A stretch of 64,000 nucleotides of DNA from Pseudomonas sp. NFACC02. GTDB lineage: Bacteria > Pseudomonadota > Gammaproteobacteria > Pseudomonadales > Pseudomonadaceae. Each line of letters opens with the position of its first letter. The stretch's first letter is position 1. The notes beneath the pieces were generated by a model. The model saw only the letters and a program-made list of their open reading frames with translations. It did no database searches and was not told the origin of the DNA. The translations under genes were made by a program, and so were the position numbers. Below, in pieces: positions 46,461-57,000 of the stretch. The DNA lies in the NCBI RefSeq assembly GCF_900110765.1, contig NZ_FOEO01000009.1, positions 94,093-158,092 of the forward strand, given 5' to 3'.

Positions 46461-46503
46461 GCGGCATGGATGCCGCGAGAGCGCCGTCAGGACATGGATG
46501 TCC
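46461..46503 (+). repeat. Two tandem hairpins with AUGGAU loops (RsmA/RsmE-like motif)
   Basis: GCGGCATGGATGCCGC (46461-46476) and GGACATGGATGTCC (46490-46503) are perfect inverted repeats. As plus-strand RNA each folds to a GC stem with the hexaloop AUGGAU, placing GGA in the loop as RsmA/CsrA proteins prefer. The second matches the (A/U)CANGGANG(U/A) consensus in full. Transcription through this region is not shown. Confidence 0.6.
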
Positions 46504-46785
46504 GTTCGGCGCGGGCCCACGGAGTGTCGTCGGAGTGCGGGTACCCGACGCAGGAGGGCCAAGCCAGGAGCCAGGACACTTGGTTACTTGGTGTCCTTTC
46601 AAGTAACCCGCCGAAGGCGGAACAGTTTGGCCGTTAGGACAAACCAAACCATCAGCGTCAACCCAAACAGTGGAAGTACGCACCATACAAGCGAGCTTAC
46701 TCACGAATAATCGATGGCAGCTCCCTGCAGACTGAGTGGATGCACTGAAGCCTTCGAGCAAGCTCGCCCCACCTGAACATCCAGA

Positions 46786-46819
46786 CAAAAAAATCCCCGA
46801 ACCAGTCGGGGATTTTTTT
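46786..46819. terminator. Terminator of deaD
   Basis: Stem AAAAAATCCCCGA / TCGGGGATTTTTT with a short loop. It follows the deaD stop by about 26 bases on the minus strand and is symmetric enough to stop plus-strand transcripts too. Confidence 0.93.
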
Positions 46820-46844
46820 GTTCAGACGATCAGCTCAGCGCCAA

Positions 46845-48521
<1,677 letters not shown>

Positions 48522-48937
48522 GGGTCTGCCTCTGAGTGCATCCGCAAAGACCCATGCTTCAAAGCTGCGCGTGCCGTGTAAGACCCTAGAGTCACCCTGG
48601 CTGCTTTGTCGGCGGGGATTTGCGAAAACGTATTGATGAATGGATCGTCAAGGATAGTTCGTAACCGAACCGGCTTGTGAAGAAGGCTTCGCAAACCCAT
48701 ACCGTGACGAGGGCCCTATGAAAGGCCGGCGCGCACTATACCGGAATTGCCGGAAAAAGTGAGGATTTTTTTCAGAGAAAGAAGACCTTGCGTCCAACTG
48801 TCACAGGCTTTGCGCAAACCTGTGTCAGTGTCTATTTTCCAAGAGCCCGGTATTACTGGCGGCGGAGGCTTAAACGATTCACCTCATCAGTCAGGCAGCC
48901 CACCCTCTCCTTCTACTCTGCACGCAGGAATTCGGAC
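48522..48937. other. Divergent intergenic region, deaD and crotonase promoters
   Basis: About 416 bases without a gene. A near-perfect inverted repeat CACAGG(C)TTTGCGCAAACCTGTG lies at 48802-48824, about 115 bases before the crotonase start, and may be a regulator site. The deaD side has a long leader. No promoter elements can be fixed with confidence. Confidence 0.5.
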
Positions 48938-49729
48938 ATGACCTCTTCGACCAAAGGCCACGTCAGCCGGGAACAGCGTGGTCCTATCATGCTTATCGGG
49001 CTCGATCGGGTCGCCAAACGCAACGCCTTCGACATGGAGATGCTCAACCAGCTCAGCCTTGCCTACGGTGAGTTCGAGCGCAACGAACAGGCGCGGGTGG
49101 CGGTGGTGTTCGCTCACGGCGACCATTTCACGGGCGGACTGGATCTCGCCGAAGCGGGTCCGTCACTCAGAGGAGGCTGGAAAGTGCCGCCGGGAGGCTG
49201 CGATCCCTGGGGTTTGTTCGTCGGCCCGAGGGTCAGCAAACCCGTGATCGTCGCCGCCCAGGGTTACTGCCTGACGCTGGGTATCGAACTGATGCTCGCC
49301 TCCGACATCAACCTGTGCGCCAGCAATTCGCGTTTCGCCCATCTGGAGGTGCAACGCGGCATTTTCGCGTTCGGTGGCGCGACGCTGCGTCTGCATCAGA
49401 TCGCCGGATGGGGCAATGCCATGCGCTGGCTGTTGACGGGCGATGAGTTCGACGCGCACGAGGCCTGTCGCATGGGGCTGGTACAGGAAGTGATGGCGCC
49501 CGAGGAATTGCTGCCCTCGGCGCTGAGACTGGCGCAGCACATCGCCGATCGGGCACCGCTGGGCATTCGCGCCACGCTGGAGTCGGCGCGGCAGGCGCTG
49601 CTCGAAGGCGAGGAAGCGGCGGCGCGAGCTCTGCCGATGCGGGTCAAACGGATCATCGACAGTGACGACGCCAGAGAAGGCTTGAACGCGCTGCTCGAAG
49701 GCCGTAGCCCGGTGTTCAAAGGGCGTTGA
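48938..49729 (+). CDS. Crotonase/enoyl-CoA hydratase family protein
   Basis: A 263-residue crotonase-fold enzyme: RVAKRNAFDMEML, the oxyanion region HFTGGLDLAEAGP, and the second half motif QGYCLTLGIELMLASDI. The glutamate pair of classical hydratases is not obvious at the usual GA(E)LG and (E)RGI places; HLEVQRGIFAFGGAT carries one. The reaction could be hydration, isomerisation or another CoA chemistry. The ATG at 48938 follows a CAGGA box; the frame upstream to 48788 is not conserved. It ends tail-to-tail with the next gene. Confidence 0.9.
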   Translation: MTSSTKGHVSREQRGPIMLIGLDRVAKRNAFDMEMLNQLSLAYGEFERNEQARVAVVFAHGDHFTGGLDLAEAGPSLRGGWKVPPGGCDPWGLFVGPRVSKPVIVAAQGYCLTLGIELMLASDINLCASNSRFAHLEVQRGIFAFGGATLRLHQIAGWGNAMRWLLTGDEFDAHEACRMGLVQEVMAPEELLPSALRLAQHIADRAPLGIRATLESARQALLEGEEAAARALPMRVKRIIDSDDAREGLNALLEGRSPVFKGR

Positions 49730-50485
49730 TCAGGTCGCCGGGCGCAGGGTCTTGATCAGGGGAAGCAACGAGTAACCCAGTTGCGGCGCCAGGCCTTCGG
49801 CGCGCTCGATCAACGCATCCATCTCCAGGCTCTGCTCAAGGTCGGCGGGCACGATGAGAATCACGTTGCCTTCCTTCACCGGCAGCTCCCAGTAATGGCG
49901 ATGATAGAGGCCGCGCAAGAGCGCCGCGCCCAGTGGTTTGCCGTCATCCGAAGCCCATTGGTTGATGATCAGCCAGCCACCGGGGTTCAGGCGTTGCTGG
50001 CACATCTCCAGAAAGCCCCACGCCAGATGCCCCACCGCAGGGCCGGTGTCGGTGTACAAGTCAACGAAGATCAGGTCGGCGTTTTCCGCCGTCGGCAGCA
50101 GCTCCAGCGCATCGCCAATGCGCACGTAGAGCCGGGGATCGTCTTCCAGACCCATGTACTCCATCGCCAGGCGTGGCACGTCAGGCCGCAGTTCGATGGC
50201 TTCAACATCGTCCAGCGGCAGGAACTTCAGGCATGCCTGGGTCAGCGTGCCTGCGCCGAGCCCCATGAACAGCGCGCTCTCCGGCGACTCATGGCACAAC
50301 GCACCGATCAGCATCGCCCGGGTGTAGTCATACTCCAGCCACGCCGGATCGGCCGTGAACGTGCAGCTCTGCTCGATGGCATCGCCAAACTCCAGGAAGC
50401 GATAATCGTCCACTTCCAGCACGCGAATCATGCCGAAGTCGTCATGAACTTCAGCCAGCACGCGCTCTACACGCTCCTCGGTCAT
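49730..50485 (-). CDS. Spermidine synthase-like methyltransferase-fold protein
   Basis: A 251-residue protein with the spermidine synthase/SAM fold: ALFMGLGAGTLTQACLKFLP (glycine loop), VEAIELRPDVPRLA (acidic ribose residue) and ADLIFVDLYTDTGP. It lacks the full N-terminal beta domain of true SpeE, so aminopropyl transfer is unproven; many such pseudomonad proteins are of unknown use. Its stop abuts the crotonase stop. Confidence 0.85.
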   Translation of the reverse strand: MTEERVERVLAEVHDDFGMIRVLEVDDYRFLEFGDAIEQSCTFTADPAWLEYDYTRAMLIGALCHESPESALFMGLGAGTLTQACLKFLPLDDVEAIELRPDVPRLAMEYMGLEDDPRLYVRIGDALELLPTAENADLIFVDLYTDTGPAVGHLAWGFLEMCQQRLNPGGWLIINQWASDDGKPLGAALLRGLYHRHYWELPVKEGNVILIVPADLEQSLEMDALIERAEGLAPQLGYSLLPLIKTLRPAT

Positions 50486-50610
50486 TGCTGCTCTCTTGAT
50501 AAATCGGATTTGGCGCGCGGATTGTCAGGCATGCAGCCCCGGCAGGTCACGCAAATTATCGGGACGAGCTGCTAACATGGCCGTCCGATCGCATGGAATT
50601 CGAGTTCATC

Positions 50611-51957
50611 ATGAGCCAACCCTGGAGCCCCGACAGCTGGCGGGCGCTGCCTATCCAGCAGCAACCTCAATACCCCGATGCCGAACACGTGCTGCGTGTC
50701 GAGCAGACCCTGGCCAGCTACCCTCCGCTGGTGTTCGCCGGTGAAGCGCGCGAGCTGCGCCGACAGTTTGCCGAGGTCACCGAGGGTCGTGCGTTTCTGC
50801 TGCAAGGTGGCGATTGCGCCGAGAGCTTCTTCGAATTTTCCGCCGCGAAAATCCGCGACACCTTCAAGGTGTTGCTGCAGATGGCGATTGTCATGACCTT
50901 TGCGGCGGGATGCCCGGTGGTCAAGGTCGGACGCATGGCCGGCCAGTTCGCCAAACCGCGCTCTGCCAACGACGAAACCGTGGACGGTGTGACGCTGCCG
51001 GCCTATCGCGGCGACATCGTCAACGGCATCGGCTTCGATGAAAAGAGCCGCGTGCCGGACCCTGATCGTCTGTTGCAGGCCTATCACCAGTCCACCGCGA
51101 CCCTGAACCTGTTGCGTGCGTTCGCGCAGGGCGGGTTTGCCGACCTGCACCAGGTGCATCAGTGGAACCTGGATTTCATCGCCAATTCGGCGCTGTCGGA
51201 CAAGTACAGCCAGTTGGCCGACCGTATCGACGAAACCCTGGCCTTCATGCGCGCCTGTGGCATGGACACGTCGCCGCAATTGCGCGAAACCAGTTTTTTC
51301 ACCGCCCACGAAGCCCTCCTGCTGAACTACGAAGAAGCCTTCGTGCGTCGCGACAGCCTGACCAATGATTTCTATGACTGCTCGGCCCACATGCTGTGGA
51401 TCGGCGACCGCACGCGTCAGGTGGACGGTGCGCACGTCGAGTTCCTGCGAGGCGTGAAGAACCCGATCGGGGTGAAAGTCGGCCCGAGCATGAACACCGA
51501 CGACCTGATTCGCCTGATCGACATCCTCAATCCGGACAACGATCCGGGTCGTCTGAACCTGATCGCGCGCATGGGCGCCAACAAGGTCGGCGATCATCTG
51601 CCAGGGCTGATTCGTGCGGTGGAGCGCGAAGGCAAAAAGGTGCTGTGGAGTTCGGACCCGATGCACGGCAACACGATCAAGGCGAGCAGCGGCTACAAGA
51701 CCCGCGACTTCGCGCAGATCCTGGCCGAGGTGAAGCAGTTCTTCCAGGTGCATCAGGCAGAAGGCACGTATGCCGGCGGGATTCACATCGAGATGACCGG
51801 ACAGAACGTCACCGAATGCATCGGCGGCGCGCGTCCGATTACCGAAGACGGCTTATCGGACCGCTACCACACCCATTGCGATCCTCGGATGAATGCCGAT
51901 CAGTCGCTGGAGTTGGCGTTTCTGATTGCCGAGACGTTGAAGCAGGTGCGCCGGTAA
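50611..51957 (+). CDS. Class II (plant-type) 3-deoxy-7-phosphoheptulonate synthase
   Basis: A 448-residue class II DAHP synthase, which joins PEP and erythrose-4-phosphate in the first step of the shikimate pathway. Motifs: [18 protein letters not shown] start, [11 protein letters not shown] (metal cysteine), [12 protein letters not shown] (PEP-binding arginine), [16 protein letters not shown] and [16 protein letters not shown]. The ATG at 50611 begins the conserved part. Such enzymes in Pseudomonas often supply secondary aromatic metabolism (phenazine or pyocyanin in P. aeruginosa) beside the class I enzymes. Confidence 0.95.
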   Translation: MSQPWSPDSWRALPIQQQPQYPDAEHVLRVEQTLASYPPLVFAGEARELRRQFAEVTEGRAFLLQGGDCAESFFEFSAAKIRDTFKVLLQMAIVMTFAAGCPVVKVGRMAGQFAKPRSANDETVDGVTLPAYRGDIVNGIGFDEKSRVPDPDRLLQAYHQSTATLNLLRAFAQGGFADLHQVHQWNLDFIANSALSDKYSQLADRIDETLAFMRACGMDTSPQLRETSFFTAHEALLLNYEEAFVRRDSLTNDFYDCSAHMLWIGDRTRQVDGAHVEFLRGVKNPIGVKVGPSMNTDDLIRLIDILNPDNDPGRLNLIARMGANKVGDHLPGLIRAVEREGKKVLWSSDPMHGNTIKASSGYKTRDFAQILAEVKQFFQVHQAEGTYAGGIHIEMTGQNVTECIGGARPITEDGLSDRYHTHCDPRMNADQSLELAFLIAETLKQVRR

Positions 51958-51968
51958 ACACGCACCCT

Positions 51969-52061
51969 TGTAGGGGCGTGGCTTGTCCCGCGATTGCGGT
52001 GGGTCAGACAAAGGACCCGTTACAGACAGATCGCAATCGCGGGCAAGCGCGCTCCTACAGG
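51969..52061. repeat. REP doublet
   Basis: Inverted units TGTAGGGGCGTGGCTTGTCC and GGGCAAGCGCGCTCCTACA with inner CGCGATTGCG / CGCAATCGCG. It lies between convergent genes. Confidence 0.85.
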
Positions 52062-52082
52062 AACGACGCAAACCTCCAACCG

Positions 52083-53327
52083 TTACAAGTGCCCTAAGCC
52101 CCGGGAGAGAAACGCCACCCGCAAGCGCGCCGCACTGGCGCGCTGGCAGTTGATCAACACGTCCGGCAGCCCTAGCCAATCCGCCAGTTGCCGCAGATTC
52201 GCCGCCAAGGCGTGCATCCCCTCCTCGTCCAGCCCTGGCTCTTCTTCGTGCACGGCATGCACCGCCAGCCTTCCCGCCGCTCTTTCCGCCCGCAAATCGA
52301 TGCGCGCGGCGATGCGTTCGTTGTGCAGAAACGGCAGCACGTAATAGCCGTACACACGCTTGTGCGCTGGGGTGTAGATCTCGAGCCGGTAATGAAAATC
52401 GAACAGTCGCTCGGTGCGCGAACGCTCCCAGATCAGTGAATCAAACGGAGAAAGCAGCGCGCTTGCGGTGATTTTTCTCGGCACCTTGAGTCCGGGCAGC
52501 GCGTACACCGATTGTTTCCAGCCCTGGACCTGAATCCTCTCAATCGCCCCATCTTCCAGGAGTTCAGCAAGCCCGGTCTTTGCTGGCGCAGGGTCCTGGC
52601 GAAAATAATCGCGGATGTCTTTTTCAGTGCCGACGCCCAATGCCGTGATCGCCCGCAGCAATAACCCGCGCTGCGCATCGGCCTCGTCGATTTCGGGGTG
52701 ATGGATGATCGCGGACGGCAGCACCCGCTCAGGCAAATCGTACAGCCGCTCGAAGCCGCGCCGGCCTGAAACCGTGACCTCGCCTGCAGCGAACAACCAT
52801 TCCAGCGCGAGCTTTTCAGCGCTCCAGTCCCACCAGGGTCCTGCGCGCTCCTGACGCGTGCTGAGGCTGCCTGCCCCCAACGCGCCCTGGTCGCGGACAG
52901 CTTGCAACACCCTGGCGATGGTCGATTGTTCCTCACGCCCGAATTTGGCGAGTTGCTGGTAGATACCGTCGCCCCGCGACGCGCGCTGCATGCGCCAGCG
53001 CATCAGGGGATACAGCGTAACCGGCAGTAACGAGGCCTCGTGCCCCCAGTATTCGAAAAGCTTGCGTTGAGGGCCCTGACTCCACGCAGCCTGATCCAGC
53101 AGCTTCTGCGGGTAGTTGCCCAGTCGTGAATAGAGCGGCAAGTAATGGGAACGGACCAGCGCGTTGACCGAGTCGATCTGCAGAACGCCGAGGCACTCGA
53201 TCAACTGCGTGACGTGGCTGGAGGTGAAGGTGAGCGGTGGCTGACGGCCATTGAAACGCTGGGCCGCCAGCGCCACACGTCGTGCTTGTTTAAGCGACAG
53301 CTGTTGAGTCGACAGTTCTGCGGGCAT
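52083..53327 (-). CDS. Winged-helix DNA glycosylase family protein, YcaQ-like
   Basis: A 414-residue HTH_42 family protein: LSLKQARRVALAAQRF at the N-terminus, LQIDSVNALVRSHYLPLYSRLG, the YWGHEASLLP motif and DFHYRLEIYTPAHKRVYGYYVLPFL near the C-terminus. E. coli YcaQ and Streptomyces AlkZ in this family unhook DNA interstrand crosslinks. A repair role is therefore likely. It starts at ATG 53327. Confidence 0.92.
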   Translation of the reverse strand: MPAELSTQQLSLKQARRVALAAQRFNGRQPPLTFTSSHVTQLIECLGVLQIDSVNALVRSHYLPLYSRLGNYPQKLLDQAAWSQGPQRKLFEYWGHEASLLPVTLYPLMRWRMQRASRGDGIYQQLAKFGREEQSTIARVLQAVRDQGALGAGSLSTRQERAGPWWDWSAEKLALEWLFAAGEVTVSGRRGFERLYDLPERVLPSAIIHHPEIDEADAQRGLLLRAITALGVGTEKDIRDYFRQDPAPAKTGLAELLEDGAIERIQVQGWKQSVYALPGLKVPRKITASALLSPFDSLIWERSRTERLFDFHYRLEIYTPAHKRVYGYYVLPFLHNERIAARIDLRAERAAGRLAVHAVHEEEPGLDEEGMHALAANLRQLADWLGLPDVLINCQRASAARLRVAFLSRGLGHL

Positions 53328-53377
53328 TCAGGACCTCCTGATCGATTCGCAAAACTACCCGATCACACCCTGCCCTG

Positions 53378-53614
53378 TCAGCGCTTCATTGGGTCGTCCC
53401 AGAACGGCCGGTCGGCCTCCCCGTAGACATCGGCGCGGCTCAGGCCGATGTCCTTGAGTGCGTCGTCGCTCAGGCTGGCCAGCTCGATACGCTCGCGATG
53501 CAGGGTGCGCCAGCGGGCAATCCGCGACGTCGCAGCGCGCCAGGCGCGCTCGAACGCCGAATCGCGGGACAGCGTTTTCAGTACCAGTACATAACCTTTT
53601 TGACTTTTCATCAT
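53378..53614 (-). CDS. DUF1127 domain small protein
   Basis: A 78-residue protein with the DUF1127 core at its end (RERIELASLSDDALKDIGLSRADVYGE, written here in the usual order: L..LSD..L.DIG.SR.D). DUF1127 proteins are small arginine-rich proteins with RNA-related roles in some alphaproteobacteria. GGAGG stands five bases before ATG 53614; ATG 53611 is equally possible. It is divergent from the LysR gene. Confidence 0.88.
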   Translation of the reverse strand: MMKSQKGYVLVLKTLSRDSAFERAWRAATSRIARWRTLHRERIELASLSDDALKDIGLSRADVYGEADRPFWDDPMKR

Positions 53615-53709
53615 CTTGCCCTCCAGGTGGGGATGGCTAGATTCTCCGCGCAGGGTTAAGATCAATCCAACGAATGTTTCTGATGCAACGCATCTGGGAG
53701 ATTGATGCA

Positions 53710-54564
53710 ATGGCCACCTATCCAAGTATCGACAGCGAGCTCTTGAGGACCTTTGTCGCCATTGCCGATCAAGGCGGTTTCACCAAGGCAGGTGAAGTGG
53801 TGAACCGCACCCAGTCCGCCGTGAGCATGCAGATGAAGCGACTGGAAGACGACGTCGTTCAGCGGCCGCTGTTTCAGAAGGACGGTCGCACCCTGAACCT
53901 GACCGCCGAAGGGCAGGTCCTGCTGGGCTACGCGCGACGCATCCTCAAATTGCACAGTGAAGTGTTCAACACCCTGCGCGAACCGCACATGATCGGCACC
54001 GTGAAGATCGGCACGCCGGACGACTATGTCATGCGTTTTTTGCCCGGCATTCTGTCGCGCTTCGCTCAGGCGTATCCGCTGATTCAGGTGGAGGTGCATT
54101 GCGAATCATCAGCACAGCTGCTGCAACGCCAGGACCTGGACCTGAGCATTGTCACCCGCGAGCCAGGCAAGGAGATCGGCCAGATTCTGCGTCAGGAGCG
54201 CTTCGTCTGGGCCGAGGCCGCAGGGTTCTGCCCCCACGAGCAAACGCCGCTCCCGCTGGCGATGTTCAACAGTGACTGTTTTTGCAGGCAGTGGGCGAGC
54301 AATGCGCTGGATGCAGCGGGTCGGGAATATCGCGTGGCGTATACCAGCGCCAGCCTGTCGGCGATCATGGCGGTGGTCAGCGCGGGACTCGCGGTGACGG
54401 CGCAATTGCAAAGCCTGATCACCTCGGACCTGCGTATTCTGGGAGACGCCGAAGGGTTGCCGCAGTTGCCCTCGGCGAGCATTGTCTTGCTGCGCAACCC
54501 GAATAATCCTTCGCCCATCACGGAGTGTCTGGCCGATCACATCGCCGAGGGCTTCACGCTGTAG
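53710..54564 (+). CDS. LysR-type transcriptional regulator
   Basis: A 284-residue LTTR: winged helix at residues 8-65 (SELLRTFVAIADQGGFTKAGEVVNRTQSAVSMQMKRLE region) and a type 2 periplasmic-binding-like effector domain from about 88 (GTVKIGTPDDYVMRFLPGIL). The start at ATG 53710 has a GGGAG box; ATG 53674 and 53686 are upstream options. Its targets are unknown. The divergent DUF1127 gene is a candidate by position. Confidence 0.93.
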   Translation: MATYPSIDSELLRTFVAIADQGGFTKAGEVVNRTQSAVSMQMKRLEDDVVQRPLFQKDGRTLNLTAEGQVLLGYARRILKLHSEVFNTLREPHMIGTVKIGTPDDYVMRFLPGILSRFAQAYPLIQVEVHCESSAQLLQRQDLDLSIVTREPGKEIGQILRQERFVWAEAAGFCPHEQTPLPLAMFNSDCFCRQWASNALDAAGREYRVAYTSASLSAIMAVVSAGLAVTAQLQSLITSDLRILGDAEGLPQLPSASIVLLRNPNNPSPITECLADHIAEGFTL

Positions 54565-54570
54565 CCTGCG

Positions 54571-55320
54571 TCAAACCCTGAAGCACAGCATGATTGCGCA
54601 GATCACCAAAAACACGCAGAACAGCGAACGCAGCAACCGCTCCGGCAGGCTATGAGCCAGCGCCACGCCCCAACTGATGCTGGCCAGACCGCCGATCGCC
54701 AGCGGGATGCCCATCGGCCAGTCGACGTGGCCGTGCGCCGCATACGTCGTCAGCGTGATCACGGTGGCGGGGGCCGCCAACGCCAGCGCGAGGCCCTGGG
54801 CGACCACTTGGGTGGCGCCGAAAATACCCGTCAGGATCGGCGTCGCAATCACTCCGCCTCCCACGCCGAACATCCCCGCCGTGACACCAGACCCTACGCC
54901 GAGCAACCACAGCCATTTGCGATGACGTAATTCAAGGCCTGCATCGCCCTTGCGCCAGTACATCTGGATCAGGTTGAAGAGCGTCAATACCACGAGGAAA
55001 GCGACAAAACCGATGCGCATGCTTTGTGCGTCGACTCGCACCGCCCAGAGCGAGGTCAGCCACGACACGATGAAACTGGGGCCGATCAGCATCATGGCGT
55101 TACGGACCGAAATCCGGTTGCGCTGGTTATACCGCCATAACGCGAGCAACACATTGGGCAGTACCATCAACAGTGCCGTGCCCTGCGCCAACTGCTGATC
55201 GAGTCCGAACAGCACGCCCAGCGCAGGAATGGCAACAAGCCCGCCGCCAATGCCAAACAGCCCGCCCAGCGTGCCCATGGCAGCGCCGAGCAGCAAGTAA
55301 ATCAAGACATCTACCGTCAC
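54571..55320 (-). CDS. TauE/SafE family sulfite/anion exporter-like membrane protein
   Basis: A 249-residue protein with about eight membrane helices and the repeated TauE/SafE motif GGLFGIGGGLVAIPAL (near 18-34) and TAGMFGVGGGVIATPIL (near 145-161). Family members export sulfite or sulfoacetate or move other small anions. It ends six bases from the LysR stop, convergent. Confidence 0.92.
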   Translation of the reverse strand: MTVDVLIYLLLGAAMGTLGGLFGIGGGLVAIPALGVLFGLDQQLAQGTALLMVLPNVLLALWRYNQRNRISVRNAMMLIGPSFIVSWLTSLWAVRVDAQSMRIGFVAFLVVLTLFNLIQMYWRKGDAGLELRHRKWLWLLGVGSGVTAGMFGVGGGVIATPILTGIFGATQVVAQGLALALAAPATVITLTTYAAHGHVDWPMGIPLAIGGLASISWGVALAHSLPERLLRSLFCVFLVICAIMLCFRV

Positions 55321-55566
55321 GCGCGGTCCTCAGTTTAACCCTGCGCGCATGCTACGCAGTCGCAGGCCGCAGGGAAATCCGCAGACGAACATTAACTTCA
55401 ACGGATCGTGATCAGACGATTCACGATCCGTGTCTCAAGGGATCCGAGCCAGCCGCTCCCATCGGCGATAGAAATACACCGCGCCACTCATTACCGAAAT
55501 TATCTGGTGCAATAAAGATCAGGGCACTAAATTAGCAGTCACTCCCGATTAACCGAGGAACACCCG

Positions 55567-56040
55567 ATGAACGCCGACGAGAGCTCGACCACGGCGGGCG
55601 CTGGCAATTGCGACGCGTTGCTGCTGGATAACCAACTGTGCTTTGCCCTGTACTCCACGTCATTGATGATGACCAAGGTGTACAAGCCACTGCTTCAGGA
55701 ACTGAATCTGACCTATCCGCAGTACCTGGCCATGCTGGTGCTGTGGGAGCGGGACGGGTTGACGGTGGGAGAAGTCAGCACACGCTTGCTGACAGACCCG
55801 GGATCGCTCACCCCCCTGCTGAAACGGCTGGAAGCCGAAGGCTTGATCAGCCGCACACGCAGCAAAGAGGACGAACGTGTCGTCCTGCTGACATTGACCG
55901 AACAAGGCAGAGCGTTACACGCCAAAGCGCAGCGCATTCCGCAGTGCATTCTGGCTGCCAGCGGCATCAGCGTTCAACAACTGCAAGCGTTACAGAAAGA
56001 TCTGCTGGGGTTGCGCGAGAACCTCCACAGCAGCATTTGA
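55567..56040 (+). CDS. ohrR: MarR-family organic peroxide sensor OhrR
   Basis: A 157-residue MarR regulator. The sensing cysteine is Cys25 in LLLDNQLCFALYS, in the place conserved in OhrR; Cys15 and the CIL cysteine near residue 127 could be resolving partners. The winged helix spans LTVGEVSTRLLTDPGSLTPLLKRLE. Oxidation by organic peroxides releases it from the ohr promoter. ohr follows 514 bases downstream on the same strand behind its own terminator and operators. Confidence 0.94.
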   Translation: MNADESSTTAGAGNCDALLLDNQLCFALYSTSLMMTKVYKPLLQELNLTYPQYLAMLVLWERDGLTVGEVSTRLLTDPGSLTPLLKRLEAEGLISRTRSKEDERVVLLTLTEQGRALHAKAQRIPQCILAASGISVQQLQALQKDLLGLRENLHSSI

Positions 56041-56057
56041 TTTCCCGTTTCCACTCC

Positions 56058-56086
56058 AGGCCAGCCGTGTTGCTGGCCTTTTTGTT
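56058..56086 (+). terminator. Terminator of ohrR
   Basis: Stem AGGCCAGC / GCTGGCCT with loop CGTGTT followed by TTTTGTTT, 18 bases after the ohrR stop. Confidence 0.93.
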
Positions 56087-56154
56087 TCAGCCGAACCCCA
56101 AATCTCATCGGGGCCGAAGAGCTTGTTTCACCTGCAGGCCGAGCAACGCCGCAA

Positions 56155-56250
56155 CCTGTAGGAGCGCGCTTGCCCGCGATTGGCCAGTGGGTCCAATGCA
56201 TCTTTGTCGGTAGAAAAATCGATTCGCGGGCAAGCGCGCTCCTACAGGTT
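56155..56250. repeat. REP doublet
   Basis: Arms CTGTAGGAGCGCGCTTGCCC and GGGCAAGCGCGCTCCTACAG face each other with a 40-base centre. It lies between ohrR and ohr. Confidence 0.88.
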
Positions 56251-56445
56251 CGGTGGTAACAGGGCGATAGCGACAGGCCTGATGGTGGTTGCGGACTTAG
56301 GGCGATTTTGCTCGCGGACAGGACCGCTAAAAAGCGTCAACGCTTCGGCGAAAATTCGCTCAAATAAATCTCTATTTATCAATGAGTTAAACAAATTAAC
56401 CCTGGTCGAACGTAATTTTTCTGGAAAAATCTCAAAAATTTATCT

Positions 56446-56512
56446 TGCGCACTAAACATTAGCGCAGTACATTTCACCTCACTTGTTTAGCGCACAAACT
56501 TTTAGCGCTAAA
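56446..56512. promoter_or_regulatory. Candidate OhrR operator cluster before ohr
   Basis: A perfect palindrome TTTAGCGCTAAA is at 56501-56512, with further half sites TTAGCGC (56459-56465 and 56487-56493) and TTGCGCACTAAAC (56446-56458). All lie 40-110 bases before the ohr start in AT-rich sequence. Spacing and repetition fit OhrR control, which is inferred. Confidence 0.6.
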
Positions 56513-56554
56513 CACAACCGGCTCGAAGCCAACATCATCTAGTGAGGAAATATC

Positions 56555-56974
56555 ATGCAAGCACTCTATACCGCAGTCGCAACCGCAACCGGTGGCCGTG
56601 ATGGCCGTGCTGTTTCCAGCGACAAAATCCTGGACGTGAAACTCGCCACCCCGAAAGAACTCGGCGGCGCCGGTGGCCAAGCCACCAACCCTGAGCAATT
56701 GTTCGCCGCCGGTTACTCGGCCTGCTTCATCGGCGCACTGAAATTCGTCGCCGGTCAAAGCAAACGCAGCATCCCTGCCGACGCTTCGATCACTGCCCAC
56801 GTCGGCATCGGCCAGATCCCTGGCGGTTTCGGTCTGGACATCGACCTGAACATCAACCTGCCAGGTCTGGAACAGGCTGATGCTCAAGCGCTGGTCGACG
56901 CGGCTCACCAGGTTTGCCCTTACTCCAACGCCACTCGCGGCAACGTTGACGTACGTCTGCACGTAACCGTCTAA
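56555..56974 (+). CDS. ohr: Organic hydroperoxide resistance protein Ohr
   Basis: A 139-residue OsmC/Ohr peroxidase with catalytic Cys57 (GYSACF) and resolving Cys121 (HQVCPYS), and NPEQLFAAG just before. It reduces organic and lipid hydroperoxides with lipoyl or thiol donors. A GAGGAAA box precedes the ATG. The secreted hydrolase gene begins 26 bases after its stop and is probably cotranscribed. Confidence 0.97.
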   Translation: MQALYTAVATATGGRDGRAVSSDKILDVKLATPKELGGAGGQATNPEQLFAAGYSACFIGALKFVAGQSKRSIPADASITAHVGIGQIPGGFGLDIDLNINLPGLEQADAQALVDAAHQVCPYSNATRGNVDVRLHVTV

Positions 56975-57000
56975 CTCACCCGACCCCGTAGGAGATAAAC

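Larger units (their letters stand above)
46178..46844. other. Long intergenic region with Pseudomonas repeat families
   Basis: No gene is supported. 46255-46350 resembles the DUF1534-type repeat common in the P. syringae group (GACGCAGAGCGTC, then CACGCGGAGCGCGGG; the minus strand reads RGNTFNDALRHRD). 46440-46620 is a second multicopy-type repeat with several perfect hairpins. A single REP (CTTCGAGCAAGCTCGCCCCAC) is at 46750-46771. All are described from memory of the genus; copy number cannot be counted here. Confidence 0.7.

Noticed and set aside
46314..46788. Several overlapping 60-180 codon ORFs in the 46 kb intergenic region
   Set aside because: They come from repeat DNA, have no ribosome sites and no consistent protein character on either strand.
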